From NCBI RefSeq assembly GCF_013114545.1, contig NZ_VTXI01000006.1, positions 1-64,000 on the forward strand: a DNA stretch of 64,000 nucleotides, given 5' to 3'. Position 1 is the stretch's first letter. Each line of letters opens with the position of its first letter. Source of the stretch: Vibrio sp. RE86 (GTDB taxonomy: Bacteria; Pseudomonadota; Gammaproteobacteria; Enterobacterales; Vibrionaceae). The translations under genes and the position numbers were made by a program. Shown here one piece after another: positions 36,935-47,293 of this stretch. The notes below the pieces were generated by a model that worked only from the letters and a program-made list of their open reading frames with translations, was not told the origin of the DNA and did no database searches.

Positions 36935-36954
36935 GCCCCTCTTAAGAGAGGGGC
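36935..36954 (-). other. Intercistronic hairpin nrdA-nrdB
   Basis: GCCCCTCT, a four-base loop, and its complement, eight perfect pairs, not followed by a T-run. It may protect the message from 3' decay or tune the NrdA:NrdB ratio; this is inference. Confidence 0.6.
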
Positions 36955-36997
36955 GAATAATTTGTTAAGCCGTAATAATCCGATAGGGGATTATGGG

Positions 36998-39280
36998 TTA
37001 AATCTTACAACCGCCGCCTGCACAATCGTCGTCTTGTGGTTGTACTGCGTCTTTCTGGTCATCGCTCGCGCCGTCACGAGTGTTGTGATAGTAAAGTGTC
37101 TTTACACCAAACTTATACGCAGTTAGCAGGTCTTGTAGCAGTTTCTTCATCGGTACTTTACCGCTTTCGAAACGCGATGGATCATAGTTCGTGTTTGCAG
37201 AGATAGCTTGGTCAACAAACTTCTGCATGATGCCCACTAGATGTAGGTAGCCGTTGTTCGAACCAATATTCCAAAGTAGCTCGTAGTTGTCTTTGTACTT
37301 TGTAAACTCAGGCACAACCTGCTTCAAGATGCCATCTTTAGATGCTTTAACGGATACATAGCCGCGTGGTGGCTCAATACCATTGGTTGCATTTGAAATC
37401 TGAGAAGAGGTCTCAGATGGCATAAGTGCAGTTAGCGTTGAGTTACGCAGGCCGTGAGTTACGATTTCTTCGCGTAAGCCATCCCAGTCGTAGTGAAGTT
37501 CTTCATCACAGATTAGGTCTACATCTTTCTTGTACGTGTCGATTGGCAGAAGGCCTTTCGCGTAGTTTGTCTCGTCGAAAGATGGACACTTACCTTGCTC
37601 CTTCGCTAGAGCAACAGAAGCTTTAAGCAAGTAGTACTGTATCGCTTCGAAAGTACGGTGCGTAAGACCGTTCGCACTTCCATCTGAGTACTTAACGCCA
37701 TTCTTCGCTAGATAGTAAGCGAAGTTGATTACACCAACACCAAGAGTACGACGGTTCATCGTTGACTTGTACGCTGCTGGAAGCGGGTAGTCTTGGTAAT
37801 CAAGCAGTGCATCAAGTGCACGAACTACAAGTTCAGATAATTCTTCAAAATCATCAAGGGACTTAATAGCACCAAGGTTGAATGCAGAAAGAGTACACAG
37901 TGCAATCTCACCAGAGTCATCTTCAACGTTTACCAGTGGTTTCGTTGGAAGTGCAATCTCTAGACATAGGTTTGATTGACGAACAGGTGCAACCTTAGCG
38001 TCAAACGGGCTGTGAGTGTTACAGTGGTCAACGTTTTGAATGTAAATACGGCCTGTTGAAGCACGCTCTTGCATTAGGATTGAGAACATCTCAACCGCTT
38101 TCACAGTCTCTTTCTTGATCGAAGGATCGTTTTCGTACTTAACGTATAGACGCTCGAACTCTTCTTGATCTTCGAAGAACGCATCGTAAAGTCCAGGTAC
38201 GTCGTAAGGAGAGAACAGAGTAATGTTACCGCCTTCAACCAAACGCTGATACATCAAACGGTTTAGCTGAACACCGTAATCCATGTGACGAACACGGTTC
38301 TCTTCTACACCACGGTTATTCTTAAGAACCATCAGTGCTTGAGACTCACCGTGCCACAATGGGTAGAACACAGTCGCTGCACCACCACGAACACCACCTT
38401 GAGAACAACATTTCACTGCTGTTTGGAAGTATTTGTAGAATGGGATACAACCCGTGTGGAATGCTTCACCATTGCGGATTTCAGAACCTAACGCACGGAT
38501 GCGACCCGCATTGATACCGATACCAGCACGTTGAGAAACGTAGCGAACAATAGAGCTTGCGGTTGCGTTGATTGAATCCAGGCTATCACCACACTCAATC
38601 AGAACACATGAGCTGAACTGACGAGTAGGGGTACGTACACCAGACATGATCGGTGTAGGTAGAGAAATCTTAAATGTAGACGTCGCATCATAGAAGCGCT
38701 TGATGTAATCAAGACGTGTCGCTTTCGGGTAGTTCGCGAATAAGCAAGCAGCAACAAGAATGTAAAGGAACTGAGCACTCTCGTAGATTTCACCAGATAC
38801 ACGGTTTTGAACGAAGTACTTACCTTCAAGCTGTTTTACGGCTGCGTATGAGAAATCAAGGTCACGCTTGTGATCTAGGTAGTCGTCTAACTCATCCAGT
38901 TCAGCCTTTGTGTAGTCTTCTAGGATGTGTTGATCGTATTTACCCATTTCAATTAGGTGTGATACGTGATCATAAAGCGCTGGCGGCTCATATTGGCCGT
39001 ATGCTTTCTTACGCAAGTGGAATACTGCTAGGCGAGCTGCTAGGTATTGGTAGTCCGGCGTCTCTTCAGAAATAAGGTCAGCGGCTGACTTGATGATAGT
39101 CTCATGAATGTCAGTTGTCGTGATACCTTCGTAGAATTGGATGTGAGCGCGGAGTTCTACTTGAGATACAGAAACGTTATCTAGGCCCTCAGCGGCCCAA
39201 GTAATAACGCGATGGATCTTTTCGAGATCAATACTTTCTTTGCGTCCGTCACGCTTGGTAACGGTAAGTTGTTGGTTCAT
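36998..39280 (-). CDS. nrdA: Ribonucleotide reductase class Ia, alpha subunit
   Basis: A 760-residue catalytic subunit that reduces ribonucleoside diphosphates. The N-terminal ATP cone (VTKRDGRKESIDLEKIHRVI) gives dATP activity control. The active site cysteines lie in RQFSSCVLIECGDS, SNLCLEIALPT and IALCTLSAFNLG, and the redox-exchange pair in the C-terminal DCAGGGCKI. First gene of nrdA-nrdB-yfaE, with a paired NrdR site and a DnaA box upstream. Confidence 0.98.
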   Translation of the reverse strand: MNQQLTVTKRDGRKESIDLEKIHRVITWAAEGLDNVSVSQVELRAHIQFYEGITTTDIHETIIKSAADLISEETPDYQYLAARLAVFHLRKKAYGQYEPPALYDHVSHLIEMGKYDQHILEDYTKAELDELDDYLDHKRDLDFSYAAVKQLEGKYFVQNRVSGEIYESAQFLYILVAACLFANYPKATRLDYIKRFYDATSTFKISLPTPIMSGVRTPTRQFSSCVLIECGDSLDSINATASSIVRYVSQRAGIGINAGRIRALGSEIRNGEAFHTGCIPFYKYFQTAVKCCSQGGVRGGAATVFYPLWHGESQALMVLKNNRGVEENRVRHMDYGVQLNRLMYQRLVEGGNITLFSPYDVPGLYDAFFEDQEEFERLYVKYENDPSIKKETVKAVEMFSILMQERASTGRIYIQNVDHCNTHSPFDAKVAPVRQSNLCLEIALPTKPLVNVEDDSGEIALCTLSAFNLGAIKSLDDFEELSELVVRALDALLDYQDYPLPAAYKSTMNRRTLGVGVINFAYYLAKNGVKYSDGSANGLTHRTFEAIQYYLLKASVALAKEQGKCPSFDETNYAKGLLPIDTYKKDVDLICDEELHYDWDGLREEIVTHGLRNSTLTALMPSETSSQISNATNGIEPPRGYVSVKASKDGILKQVVPEFTKYKDNYELLWNIGSNNGYLHLVGIMQKFVDQAISANTNYDPSRFESGKVPMKKLLQDLLTAYKFGVKTLYYHNTRDGASDDQKDAVQPQDDDCAGGGCKI

Positions 39281-39366
39281 TCTGCTTTATTTCCCTAACA
39301 AAACTGATAAAAGCCGTATTTTTGTGTAATTCTTGTAAAAATCGTTCCAGCTTTGTGATCAAAATC

Positions 39367-39403
39367 TATCTATATATTGTAGTGCAAACACAACATATAG
39401 GGG
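39367..39403. promoter_or_regulatory. Paired NrdR boxes of the nrdA promoter
   Basis: Box 1 core CTATATATTG (39370-39379) agrees with the NrdR core CWATATATWG at every position. Box 2 core CAACATATAG (39391-39400) differs at one base. The cores start 21 bases apart, two helical turns, as expected for cooperative NrdR binding. They lie about 85-125 bases upstream of the nrdA start. Confidence 0.85.
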
Positions 39404-39472
39404 TGTATCTGTTTTCGGGTTACAAGATAGTGCTATCGAACTGAGTTTTCAAGTTACAGATCTTGGATGACT

Positions 39473-39481
39473 TGTGGATAA
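39473..39481 (-). promoter_or_regulatory. DnaA box upstream of nrdA
   Basis: TGTGGATAA is the exact complement of the consensus DnaA box TTATCCACA. It lies about 195 bases before nrdA. DnaA controls nrdAB in E. coli (established), so the placement is plausible. Confidence 0.6.
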
Positions 39482-39685
39482 CTAACAAAAATAAAAAAAA
39501 CAGTTAGTACCCACTAACTGATAAGAATAGACCTGACAATATTGCGCAAAAATACAGGCTCATGTCTGGTTTATAAGTAACCACAAACAAAAAAAAATAT
39601 CTTGATCTTTGAGTAAATCTAAGGGAGATAACTGACCTGTTTAAATTGGAATCAAACGCACATTTATCGTTCAAAAAAGTACTAA

Positions 39686-39716
39686 AAAAGGCGGTGAGCT
39701 TGTGCTACCGCCTTTT
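39686..39716 (-). terminator. Terminator of ubiG
   Basis: AAAAGGCGGT, an 11-base loop, ACCGCCTTTT, followed on the minus strand by a T-run. Confidence 0.88.
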
Positions 39717-39748
39717 AAATAACCACAATATATAGTGGGTCGGAAATG

Positions 39749-40456
39749 TTAAAATTTCTGAGTATGTACGATGTAGTTTACGTCGACATTGCTGCCCAAT
39801 TTATAGGAATCCGTTAGAGGGTTGTAGTGCAAGCCAGTGATCCCTGTCTCTGTTAGATCGGTGTGGTCGACCATTTTGATAAGCTCCGCTGGGCGAATAA
39901 ACTTATCGTGGTCGTGAGTACCTTCTGGCACTATCTTCAACAGCTTCTCTGCACCGACAATTGCGAAGAGATAAGATTTAATGTTGCGGTTAAGTGTAGA
40001 AAAGAACACATGACCGCCTGGTTTTACTAGAGCTGCGCATGATTGGATGACAGAAAGCGGATCTGGCACGTGCTCCAGCATCTCCATGCAGGTCACTACG
40101 TCATATTTTCCTGCATTTTCAGCAGCGTGGTCTTCAATTGTGCTTTGAATGTAAGTCAGTTTAGTGCCTGTCTCTAAGGCATGGAGTCGAGCAACTTCAA
40201 GTGGCTCTTTACCCATATCAAGGCCCGTTACGATAGCGCCTTCTTTGGCCATGCTTTCAGCGAGAATACCACCACCGCAACCCACATCGAGAACAGTCTT
40301 CTCAAACAGACCACCAGCGTTGTCCAAGACGTAGTTCAAACGCAATGGGTTAATTTGGTGAAGGGGCTTAAATTCACCTTCTAAATCCCACCAGCGAGAG
40401 GCCATATCTTCGAACTTTTTAATCTCTTTAGGATCGACATTTTGTGATTGGGTCAT
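39749..40456 (-). CDS. ubiG: Ubiquinone biosynthesis O-methyltransferase
   Basis: A 235-residue SAM-dependent methyltransferase acting twice in ubiquinone synthesis. The SAM motif is [20 protein letters not shown]; the N-terminus [20 protein letters not shown] is typical. I placed the start at ATG 40456; a frame back to 40498 exists, but those residues are not family-like. Single gene, divergent from gyrA. Confidence 0.96.
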   Translation of the reverse strand: MTQSQNVDPKEIKKFEDMASRWWDLEGEFKPLHQINPLRLNYVLDNAGGLFEKTVLDVGCGGGILAESMAKEGAIVTGLDMGKEPLEVARLHALETGTKLTYIQSTIEDHAAENAGKYDVVTCMEMLEHVPDPLSVIQSCAALVKPGGHVFFSTLNRNIKSYLFAIVGAEKLLKIVPEGTHDHDKFIRPAELIKMVDHTDLTETGITGLHYNPLTDSYKLGSNVDVNYIVHTQKF

Positions 40457-40741
40457 AACTACTCTATCTAATAACCAGCTTCCTTGAATTGAACGCATTA
40501 TACTCGTTCACTGCAAACACTCCATAGAAGCGATCACTTTTCTCAATTGCTGGGCAAAATATAGTCACTTATCAGCAAGATAAAATTCGAGTGTGCAAAT
40601 TCTCAGCACTTGATTCACAACCAAGCTCACAACCTAATAAAAGGATAGGGAAAGTGATGCCGAAGTGAGGAATTGTATGTTATATTTTTGCACCTTAAGC
40701 GTATTGTACATACGATCTATAAATAGAGGGATAATGGCTCT

Positions 40742-43369
40742 ATGAGCGATCTAGCGAAAGAGATCACGCCCGTAAACATTGAAGATGAGCTTCGAGGTTC
40801 ATACCTAGACTATGCGATGTCAGTAATCGTTGGTCGTGCTCTTCCAGATGTGCGTGATGGCCTAAAGCCTGTACACCGCCGCGTTTTATTCGCGATGAAT
40901 GTACTTGGCAATGATTGGAATAAACCATATAAAAAATCTGCCCGTGTTGTTGGCGACGTAATCGGTAAATATCACCCACATGGTGATAGCGCTGTGTACG
41001 ATACCATCGTACGTATGGCTCAACCTTTCTCGTTACGCTACATGCTGGTCGACGGTCAAGGTAACTTCGGTTCGATCGATGGTGACTCAGCGGCGGCAAT
41101 GCGTTATACCGAAGTTCGCATGGCAAAAATCGCCCATGAACTTCTGGCTGACCTAGACAAAGAAACTGTAGACTACGTACCTAACTATGATGGTACAGAA
41201 CAGATCCCTGCAGTTCTTCCAACTAAAATTCCTAACCTATTGGTAAACGGTGCTTCTGGTATCGCAGTAGGTATGGCAACCAACATTCCACCTCATAACC
41301 TAACTGAGGTGATTGATGGCTGTCTTGCATACATCAATAATGAAGCAATCACTATTGATGAGCTAATGGACTACATTCCTGGTCCTGACTTCCCAACAGC
41401 AGCATTGATTAGCGGCCGTAAAGGTATCGTAGATGCTTATAAGACGGGCCGTGGTAAAATCTACATGCGCTCGAAAGCGGAAGTAGAAGCGGATAAGAAT
41501 GGTAAAGAAACCATTATTGTTACCGAAATTCCTTATCAAGTTAACAAAGCACGCTTGATCGAAAAGATCGCAGAGCTAGTTAAAGATAAGAAAGTTGAAG
41601 GTATCAGTGCACTACGCGATGAGTCTGACAAAGACGGTATGCGTATTGTTATCGAATGTAAGCGTGATGCAGTGGGCGAAGTGGTTCTAAACAACCTTTA
41701 CGCACAAACTCAGCTTCAAACGACTTTCGGCATCAACATGGTTGCGCTGAACAATGGTCAGCCACAGCTATTCAATCTGAAAGACATGCTGAAGTGCTTC
41801 GTTGACCACCGTCGTGAAGTTGTTACTCGTCGTACTATCTTCGAACTGCGTAAAGCTCGCGAGCGTGCTCATATCCTTGAAGCACTTTCTCTTGCACTAG
41901 CAAACATTGATGAAGTTATCGAACTGATCAAAAACGCACCAACACCAGCTGAAGCGAAAGTTGGCCTAGTGGCACGCGGTTGGGATCTTGGCAACGTAGC
42001 GTCAATGCTTGAGCGCGCGGGTACTGATGCAGCTCGTCCTGAGTGGCTTGAAGACCAATATGGTATTCGTGATGGCCAGTACTTCCTGACCGAAACACAA
42101 GCACAAGCAATTCTTGAACTTCGCCTACACCGTCTAACAGGTCTAGAGCACGAGAAGATTCTTGATGAATACAAAGCACTTCTAGATGAAATCGCTGAGC
42201 TAATGCACATTCTTGCAAGCACTGAGCGACTAATGGAAGTGATTCGTGAGGAGCTAGAAGCGGTTCGCGAAGGCTTTGGTGATGCACGTCGTACAGAAAT
42301 TACAGCGGCTAGCCACGACATCGACATGGAAGAGCTGATTGCACGTGAAGATGTTGTTGTTACTCTATCGAATGCAGGTTACGTTAAGTACCAGATCCTA
42401 AGCGATTACGAAGCACAGCGTCGTGGTGGTAAAGGTAAGAGTGCAACGAAGATGAAAGATGAAGATTACATCGAGCGTCTACTTGTTGCTAATACTCACG
42501 ATAACATTCTGTGTTTCTCTACTCGCGGTAAGACGTACCGTCTGAAAGTTTACCAACTACCATTAGCAAGCCGCACTGCTCGTGGTAAGCCAATCGTGAA
42601 CATTCTTCCATTGGAAGAGGGTGAGCGTATTACGGCAATCCTACCAGTTGATGAGTTCTCTCCAGAGAAATTTATCTTCATGGCGACGGGTGACGGCACT
42701 GTTAAGAAGACTTCTCTAGATCAGTTTGCAAACGTTCGTGCTAACGGTCTAATCGCAGTGAACCTACGTGATGATGACTCTCTAATCGGTGTTGACATTA
42801 CAAACGGTAACAGCGACATCATGTTGTTCTCGAAAGCGGGTAAAGTCGTTCGCTTCAACGAAGACAAGGTGCGTGCGATGGGTCGTACTGCAGCAGGTGT
42901 ACGTGGTATGAAGCTAGCAGAAGACGATCAAGTGGTATCACTGATTGTTCCTGCAAATGAAGGCGACATCCTAACAGTCACTCAAAACGGTTACGGTAAG
43001 CGTACTGAACTTGCAGAGTACCCAACGAAAGGTCGTGCAACTCAGGGTGTAGTATCGATCAAAGTTTCTGAGCGTAATGGCCCAGTTGTTGGTGCTGTAC
43101 AGGTAGAAGAAGGCGACGAGATGATGATGATCACCGACGCTGGTACTCTTGTACGTACTCGAGTTTCTGAAGTTAGCCAAGTAGGCCGTAATACTCAAGG
43201 TGTTACTCTAATTCGCACAGCTGAAGATGAAAACGTTGTAGGTCTACAACGTATCGACGAAGTCGAAGAAGCTGAAATTGTTGAAGGTGAGGAGACTGAA
43301 GAAGCTGAAGTAAATACTACTGAAGGCTCTGAAGCGCCAACGCAAAGCGATGAAGACTCGCAAGAGTAA
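40742..43369 (+). CDS. gyrA: DNA gyrase subunit A
   Basis: An 875-residue type II topoisomerase subunit. The catalytic tyrosine is Y122 ([11 protein letters not shown]). The quinolone-resistance region reads [10 protein letters not shown] with S83 and D87, i.e. the susceptible residues. The GyrA box QRRGGKGKS follows at the start of the beta-pinwheel C-terminal domain. The extreme C-terminus is very acidic (rich in Glu). Single gene, terminated by a strong hairpin. Confidence 0.99.
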   Translation: MSDLAKEITPVNIEDELRGSYLDYAMSVIVGRALPDVRDGLKPVHRRVLFAMNVLGNDWNKPYKKSARVVGDVIGKYHPHGDSAVYDTIVRMAQPFSLRYMLVDGQGNFGSIDGDSAAAMRYTEVRMAKIAHELLADLDKETVDYVPNYDGTEQIPAVLPTKIPNLLVNGASGIAVGMATNIPPHNLTEVIDGCLAYINNEAITIDELMDYIPGPDFPTAALISGRKGIVDAYKTGRGKIYMRSKAEVEADKNGKETIIVTEIPYQVNKARLIEKIAELVKDKKVEGISALRDESDKDGMRIVIECKRDAVGEVVLNNLYAQTQLQTTFGINMVALNNGQPQLFNLKDMLKCFVDHRREVVTRRTIFELRKARERAHILEALSLALANIDEVIELIKNAPTPAEAKVGLVARGWDLGNVASMLERAGTDAARPEWLEDQYGIRDGQYFLTETQAQAILELRLHRLTGLEHEKILDEYKALLDEIAELMHILASTERLMEVIREELEAVREGFGDARRTEITAASHDIDMEELIAREDVVVTLSNAGYVKYQILSDYEAQRRGGKGKSATKMKDEDYIERLLVANTHDNILCFSTRGKTYRLKVYQLPLASRTARGKPIVNILPLEEGERITAILPVDEFSPEKFIFMATGDGTVKKTSLDQFANVRANGLIAVNLRDDDSLIGVDITNGNSDIMLFSKAGKVVRFNEDKVRAMGRTAAGVRGMKLAEDDQVVSLIVPANEGDILTVTQNGYGKRTELAEYPTKGRATQGVVSIKVSERNGPVVGAVQVEEGDEMMMITDAGTLVRTRVSEVSQVGRNTQGVTLIRTAEDENVVGLQRIDEVEEAEIVEGEETEEAEVNTTEGSEAPTQSDEDSQE

Positions 43370-43389
43370 TCTTTAACTTAATGCTTATA

Positions 43390-43420
43390 AATGCCGAACT
43401 TTATGTTCGGCATTTTTTTT
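43390..43420 (+). terminator. Terminator of gyrA
   Basis: AATGCCGAAC, loop TTTAT, GTTCGGCATT followed by eight T. Confidence 0.95.
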
Positions 43421-43701
43421 GCCTTAACGTTATTGTGCCAAAAGAAATGCCACGAAATACAAGGGTATTTGTTTTCGAGCCAATCGCCGCACACGAGTTT
43501 ATGGAACTGTTCGAAGAGTAGTCTGATTTGCTTTATTTATGTACAGGTAATGGCCAAAATGACGAACCCATGGCGTCATAAAACTGCCGTAATTATCGAG
43601 AATTACTAATATTTATTTACCTCTCAATATTGCGTGCATATAACCCATTTTGACTATAGAATTCGCCGCGACCGCCTGTTCCTTAAACTAGTAGCGAAAT
43701 C
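43421..43701. other. Intergenic region upstream of the chemoreceptor
   Basis: With the gyrA terminator this makes a 332-base gene-free stretch. It must contain the chemoreceptor promoter; I see no clear sigma-28-type motif and no repeat. Confidence 0.5.
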
Positions 43702-45585
43702 ATGAAACTGTCACTCAAACAAAAACTTATTGGTGCAAGCCTATTAGCTGTTGTGCTAATGGCAAGCGCGCTAACTTGGCTATCAGCCGACCAACTTTTC
43801 AAACAAACACGCAATGGTGTCTATGCTCGTGCAGAGAGTCTAGCAACTGCAGCTTCAGAAGGTATCTCTGACTGGATTACCATTCGTAAAGATATAGCTT
43901 CAGCATTCAACGACTACAGCCAAGAGCTAGAAGTTGTACCGCACCTACAGCAAGCACGTAAAGCCGGCGGCTTTGATGATATCTTCTTAGGTACGCCAGA
44001 AGGTGGGATGTATCGTTCTCATCCTGAGCGTAACCGTGCAGACTATGATCCTCGAGTTCGCCCTTGGTACATTGATGCAAATGCCGCGGGTAAACAGATC
44101 GTAACGACAGCTTACAAAGACGCGATCACAAATGCGCTACTAGTGACAATTGCTGAGCCAGTTCGTCGTAACGGTCAGTTTATTGGTGTGGTAGGTGCAG
44201 ACGTTCTTATCGACCAATTGATCGATGATGTCATCAGCCTTGACGCAGGTGAAAACGCCTACGCAATGCTGATCGATGCTCAAGACGGCACGTTCTTAGC
44301 ACACCCAGATAAAGCACTTTCTCTCAAACCTGTTACTGCGCTGTCAAACAAGTTTAACCTTCGTTCTATCGAAGAGTACGCGAACTCGGGCACTATCGAG
44401 ATTATTGAACGCAAGGGCCAAGAGAAACTGTACTTCTTCAGCAAGATTCCAGGTACACAGTGGATTTTTGCTATTGAAATGGATCGCGCAACAGAAGAAG
44501 CGGCTCACAGCGATCTGCTGAAAAGCCTAGTGACTATGGCGATTGTAATTACTTTAATCGTTATTGCTGTTGTTTCATGGTTAGTAAACTTCTTGTTCCG
44601 TGATTTAGTTCGTGTATCCGATGCACTGGAAGAGATCGCATCGGGTGAAGGTGATCTTACTCAACGCTTAGAACCTCGTAGTGATGATGAAGTAGGCCAA
44701 CTAGCGACCAACTTTAATATCTTCGTTGGCAACATGCATGAAATGGTATCTAAGTTGAGTCTAGTGTCTGCGTCTCTGTCTGAGCAGTCTAAGCAAACCG
44801 CTCAACAAGCAGAAGAGCGTAGTGCTCGTATTCGCCTGCAGCAAGATGAGATCAACATGGTTGCAACGGCAATCAACGAGATGGCTGCCGCAACGCAAGA
44901 GATTGCAGGTAACGCAGACAATACGGCTCAGAATTCGTCTGAAGCGGTGACAGCTTGTGTTCACGGTGGTGAGCAAGTGGTTCAAACTCAAGGTTCAATT
45001 CAAAACCTAGCGACAGAAGTTCAAGTCGCAACGGAAGTGATTCAAGAGCTTGAAGTTCACGGTAACAGCATCAACACGATTCTATCGACTATCCAAGATA
45101 TTGCTGAACAAACCAATTTGTTGGCACTGAACGCAGCAATTGAAGCCGCACGTGCAGGTGAGCAAGGTCGTGGTTTTGCAGTAGTAGCCGATGAGGTTCG
45201 TGTACTTAGCCAACGTACTCACGCTTCTACACAAGAAATCCAGCAGATGATTGAAACGCTGCAGAGCACCACGGGTAAAGCGGTTAGCATTATGGGCGAT
45301 AGTCGTCAGCTAGCGGATACCAGTGTTGCAGATGCAGATTCTGCGGCGGTAAGCCTGACTCAGATTCAGTCAGCGGTAGAACGTATTAGTGACATGGCGA
45401 CACAAATCGCGTCGGCTGCGGAAGAACAAGCGTCGGTGACGTCTGAGATTACTCGCAATACTGTCGGTATTCGTGACGTATCAAACGAACTGGCTAATGA
45501 AGCACATGATGCTGCAGGTCAAGCTGCTCAGCTTTCTGAACTGTCGCATGAACTAGAGCAAGAGATTCAACGCTTTAAGCTCTAA
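43702..45585 (+). CDS. Methyl-accepting chemotaxis protein with dCache_1 amino-acid sensor
   Basis: A 627-residue chemoreceptor: TM1 (residues 8-28), a periplasmic dCache domain (about 35-265), TM2 (about 275-299), HAMP (about 300-352) and the signalling domain with its hairpin tip [20 protein letters not shown]. The dCache domain carries Y115, R120, W122, Y123 (YDPRVRPWY) and D167 (VVGADV), the residues known as the amino-acid-binding motif of dCache_1AA receptors. Amino acids are therefore the likely attractants. The C-terminus has no CheR-tethering pentapeptide. Single gene with a terminator. Confidence 0.94.
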   Translation: MKLSLKQKLIGASLLAVVLMASALTWLSADQLFKQTRNGVYARAESLATAASEGISDWITIRKDIASAFNDYSQELEVVPHLQQARKAGGFDDIFLGTPEGGMYRSHPERNRADYDPRVRPWYIDANAAGKQIVTTAYKDAITNALLVTIAEPVRRNGQFIGVVGADVLIDQLIDDVISLDAGENAYAMLIDAQDGTFLAHPDKALSLKPVTALSNKFNLRSIEEYANSGTIEIIERKGQEKLYFFSKIPGTQWIFAIEMDRATEEAAHSDLLKSLVTMAIVITLIVIAVVSWLVNFLFRDLVRVSDALEEIASGEGDLTQRLEPRSDDEVGQLATNFNIFVGNMHEMVSKLSLVSASLSEQSKQTAQQAEERSARIRLQQDEINMVATAINEMAAATQEIAGNADNTAQNSSEAVTACVHGGEQVVQTQGSIQNLATEVQVATEVIQELEVHGNSINTILSTIQDIAEQTNLLALNAAIEAARAGEQGRGFAVVADEVRVLSQRTHASTQEIQQMIETLQSTTGKAVSIMGDSRQLADTSVADADSAAVSLTQIQSAVERISDMATQIASAAEEQASVTSEITRNTVGIRDVSNELANEAHDAAGQAAQLSELSHELEQEIQRFKL

Positions 45586-45621
45586 GTTAATCGTTTAAGC
45601 TCCATGCTAATCAATGTTATT

Positions 45622-45646
45622 AAGCCCTGCATGTCAGGGCTTTTTT
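45622..45646 (+). terminator. Terminator of the chemoreceptor gene
   Basis: AAGCCCTG, loop CATGT, CAGGGCTT, then TTTT. Confidence 0.93.
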
Positions 45647-45722
45647 ATACTTGCGCATTTCCAAAATGGAAAAGTATGATAAACCATATTTCAATAGTGG
45701 ACATTATGAGTCTAGGTTAAAA

Positions 45723-45741
45723 TCCTTAAAAATTATAAGGA
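45723..45741 (+). promoter_or_regulatory. Hairpin covering the yjjI ribosome-binding site
   Basis: TCCTTA (45723-45728), a seven-base loop and TAAGGA (45736-45741). The right arm is the Shine-Dalgarno AAGGA, seven bases before the yjjI ATG, and the left arm is a perfect anti-Shine-Dalgarno. Folding would block initiation. Short stem, so effect is uncertain. Confidence 0.5.
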
Positions 45742-45748
45742 ATAAACC

Positions 45749-47287
45749 ATGTCTCAGTACCAAGCATTTCAACAGCGCATCGAAAAAATCGTCACGGATG
45801 CGACGCTCTCTCCAAAACAAAAGAACCAATTCCTCGCTCTTGAGGCCGAAGCTAGCTTACCTTATATGGACGTTTCTGAACCAGTTCAAGCTGCAATGGA
45901 ACAGGGGGTTTTATGTGACATGTTTGAAGGACATGCACCGTTTAAACCTCGTTATGTACTACCAGACTACGCGAAATTCCTAACTCAAGGCTCAGAGTAC
46001 TTAGAGTTAGAGCCAGCGACGGATTTTGATGATGCGTTGAATCTTCTTACTATTTTTTATCACCATGTTCCCTCAGTGACGAATATTCCTGTTTATTTAG
46101 GACAGCTCGATGATGTGCTGATGCCTTATGTTGGCGAGCTTAGTGATGAAGCGATTTATCAGAAGATGAAACGTTTTTGGATAATGCTTGATCGAACTTT
46201 GCCTGATGCATTTATGCACGTGAATATTGGTCCGTCGGACAACATCATTTGTCGCACCATCCTACGTGTTGATGCAGAGCTCAAGCAGATTGCGCCAAAC
46301 CTCACCTTTATGTACGACCCAGCAGTCACGCCTGATGATTTGCTAAAACAGGCAACGAGTAATATCTGTGAATGCAGCAAACCTCATATCGCGAATTATC
46401 CAATGCATGCAGGTGCCTACGGCGACAAACGTTTTGGTATCGTGAGCTGTTATAACTCATTGCCATTAGCGGGTGGGTCAAACACTTTGGTTCGAATGAA
46501 CTTAAAAGAAGTCGCTAAAAAAGCGAAAGACCGCGATGACTTTATTAATCAGATTCTGCCGCATTACAGCCAGCTAATGGTTGAACTGATGGACGCTCGC
46601 AGCAGCCACTTGCATGAGAAGTCGAACTTCTTTAAAGGTTTCTTGACCATAGAAGGGCTGATAGAAGAGAGCCGTTTTGCCCCGATGTTTGGTATTTATG
46701 GAATGGCAGAAGCGGTCAACACTCTATTAGATAAAGAGGGCATTGAAGCAAAGTACGGGCATTCTGAACAAGCGAATGAACTGGCACTTAGCATTTCAGA
46801 GAAGTTGGCTGAGTTGGTCGAGTCACTACCAGTAAAATACGGACTTGAAGGTAAAGCGCTACTCCATGCTCAAGGTGGTATCAGCCTAGATGAAGACGTC
46901 ACACCTGGCGTTCGGGTCCCTTACGGAACCGAACCTGACCCGGTGACGTATGTGCAAGCCACTGCCAAACAACATCAATTCTATACATCAGGCATCAGTG
47001 ATATTTTGACTATTGATGAGACGGTCAAGTCGAACCCAGAAGCGATGTTTAACTTGTGTAAGGGCGCGATAAATTTAGGCTATCGTGAATTTACCGCGAA
47101 CGTTGCATCTAATGATCTTGTTCGCGTAACGGGTTACATGATCAAACTGTCAGACATCAATAAATTTGCTGAAGAAGGCTCAAGAAAGAACACCACTTTC
47201 TTAGGTGCAGAAGCGGCCAAAAACACCGGTATTTTAGACCGAGCACCACGAGTTGTGAGCCTTGAATCTTCACCAGTGTATAAATAA
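45749..47287 (+). CDS. yjjI: Glycyl-radical enzyme YjjI (DUF3029)
   Basis: A 512-residue glycyl-radical enzyme of the YjjI family; substrate unknown. The radical-site motif RVTGYMIKL places the glycine at residue 462, 50 residues from the end, and C234 in KRFGIVSCYNSL is a candidate thiyl-radical cysteine. It is shorter than pyruvate formate-lyase (about 760). The activase gene yjjW starts six bases after the stop, which confirms the pairing. Glycyl-radical enzymes are destroyed by oxygen, so anaerobic expression is expected. Confidence 0.92.
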   Translation: MSQYQAFQQRIEKIVTDATLSPKQKNQFLALEAEASLPYMDVSEPVQAAMEQGVLCDMFEGHAPFKPRYVLPDYAKFLTQGSEYLELEPATDFDDALNLLTIFYHHVPSVTNIPVYLGQLDDVLMPYVGELSDEAIYQKMKRFWIMLDRTLPDAFMHVNIGPSDNIICRTILRVDAELKQIAPNLTFMYDPAVTPDDLLKQATSNICECSKPHIANYPMHAGAYGDKRFGIVSCYNSLPLAGGSNTLVRMNLKEVAKKAKDRDDFINQILPHYSQLMVELMDARSSHLHEKSNFFKGFLTIEGLIEESRFAPMFGIYGMAEAVNTLLDKEGIEAKYGHSEQANELALSISEKLAELVESLPVKYGLEGKALLHAQGGISLDEDVTPGVRVPYGTEPDPVTYVQATAKQHQFYTSGISDILTIDETVKSNPEAMFNLCKGAINLGYREFTANVASNDLVRVTGYMIKLSDINKFAEEGSRKNTTFLGAEAAKNTGILDRAPRVVSLESSPVYK

Positions 47288-47293
47288 CCCCAG

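Larger units (their letters stand above)
39281..39748. other. nrdA regulatory region and ubiG 3' flank
   Basis: A 468-base AT-rich stretch without a gene. It contains the NrdR pair, the DnaA box, several A-runs and the ubiG terminator (39686-39716). Nothing else recognised. Confidence 0.6.

Noticed and set aside
41869..42327. 152-codon Ser/Arg-rich antisense frame in gyrA
   Set aside because: Low-complexity shadow of gyrA codon usage.
43391..43609. 72-codon frame after gyrA
   Set aside because: Begins inside the gyrA terminator and has no ribosome-binding site.
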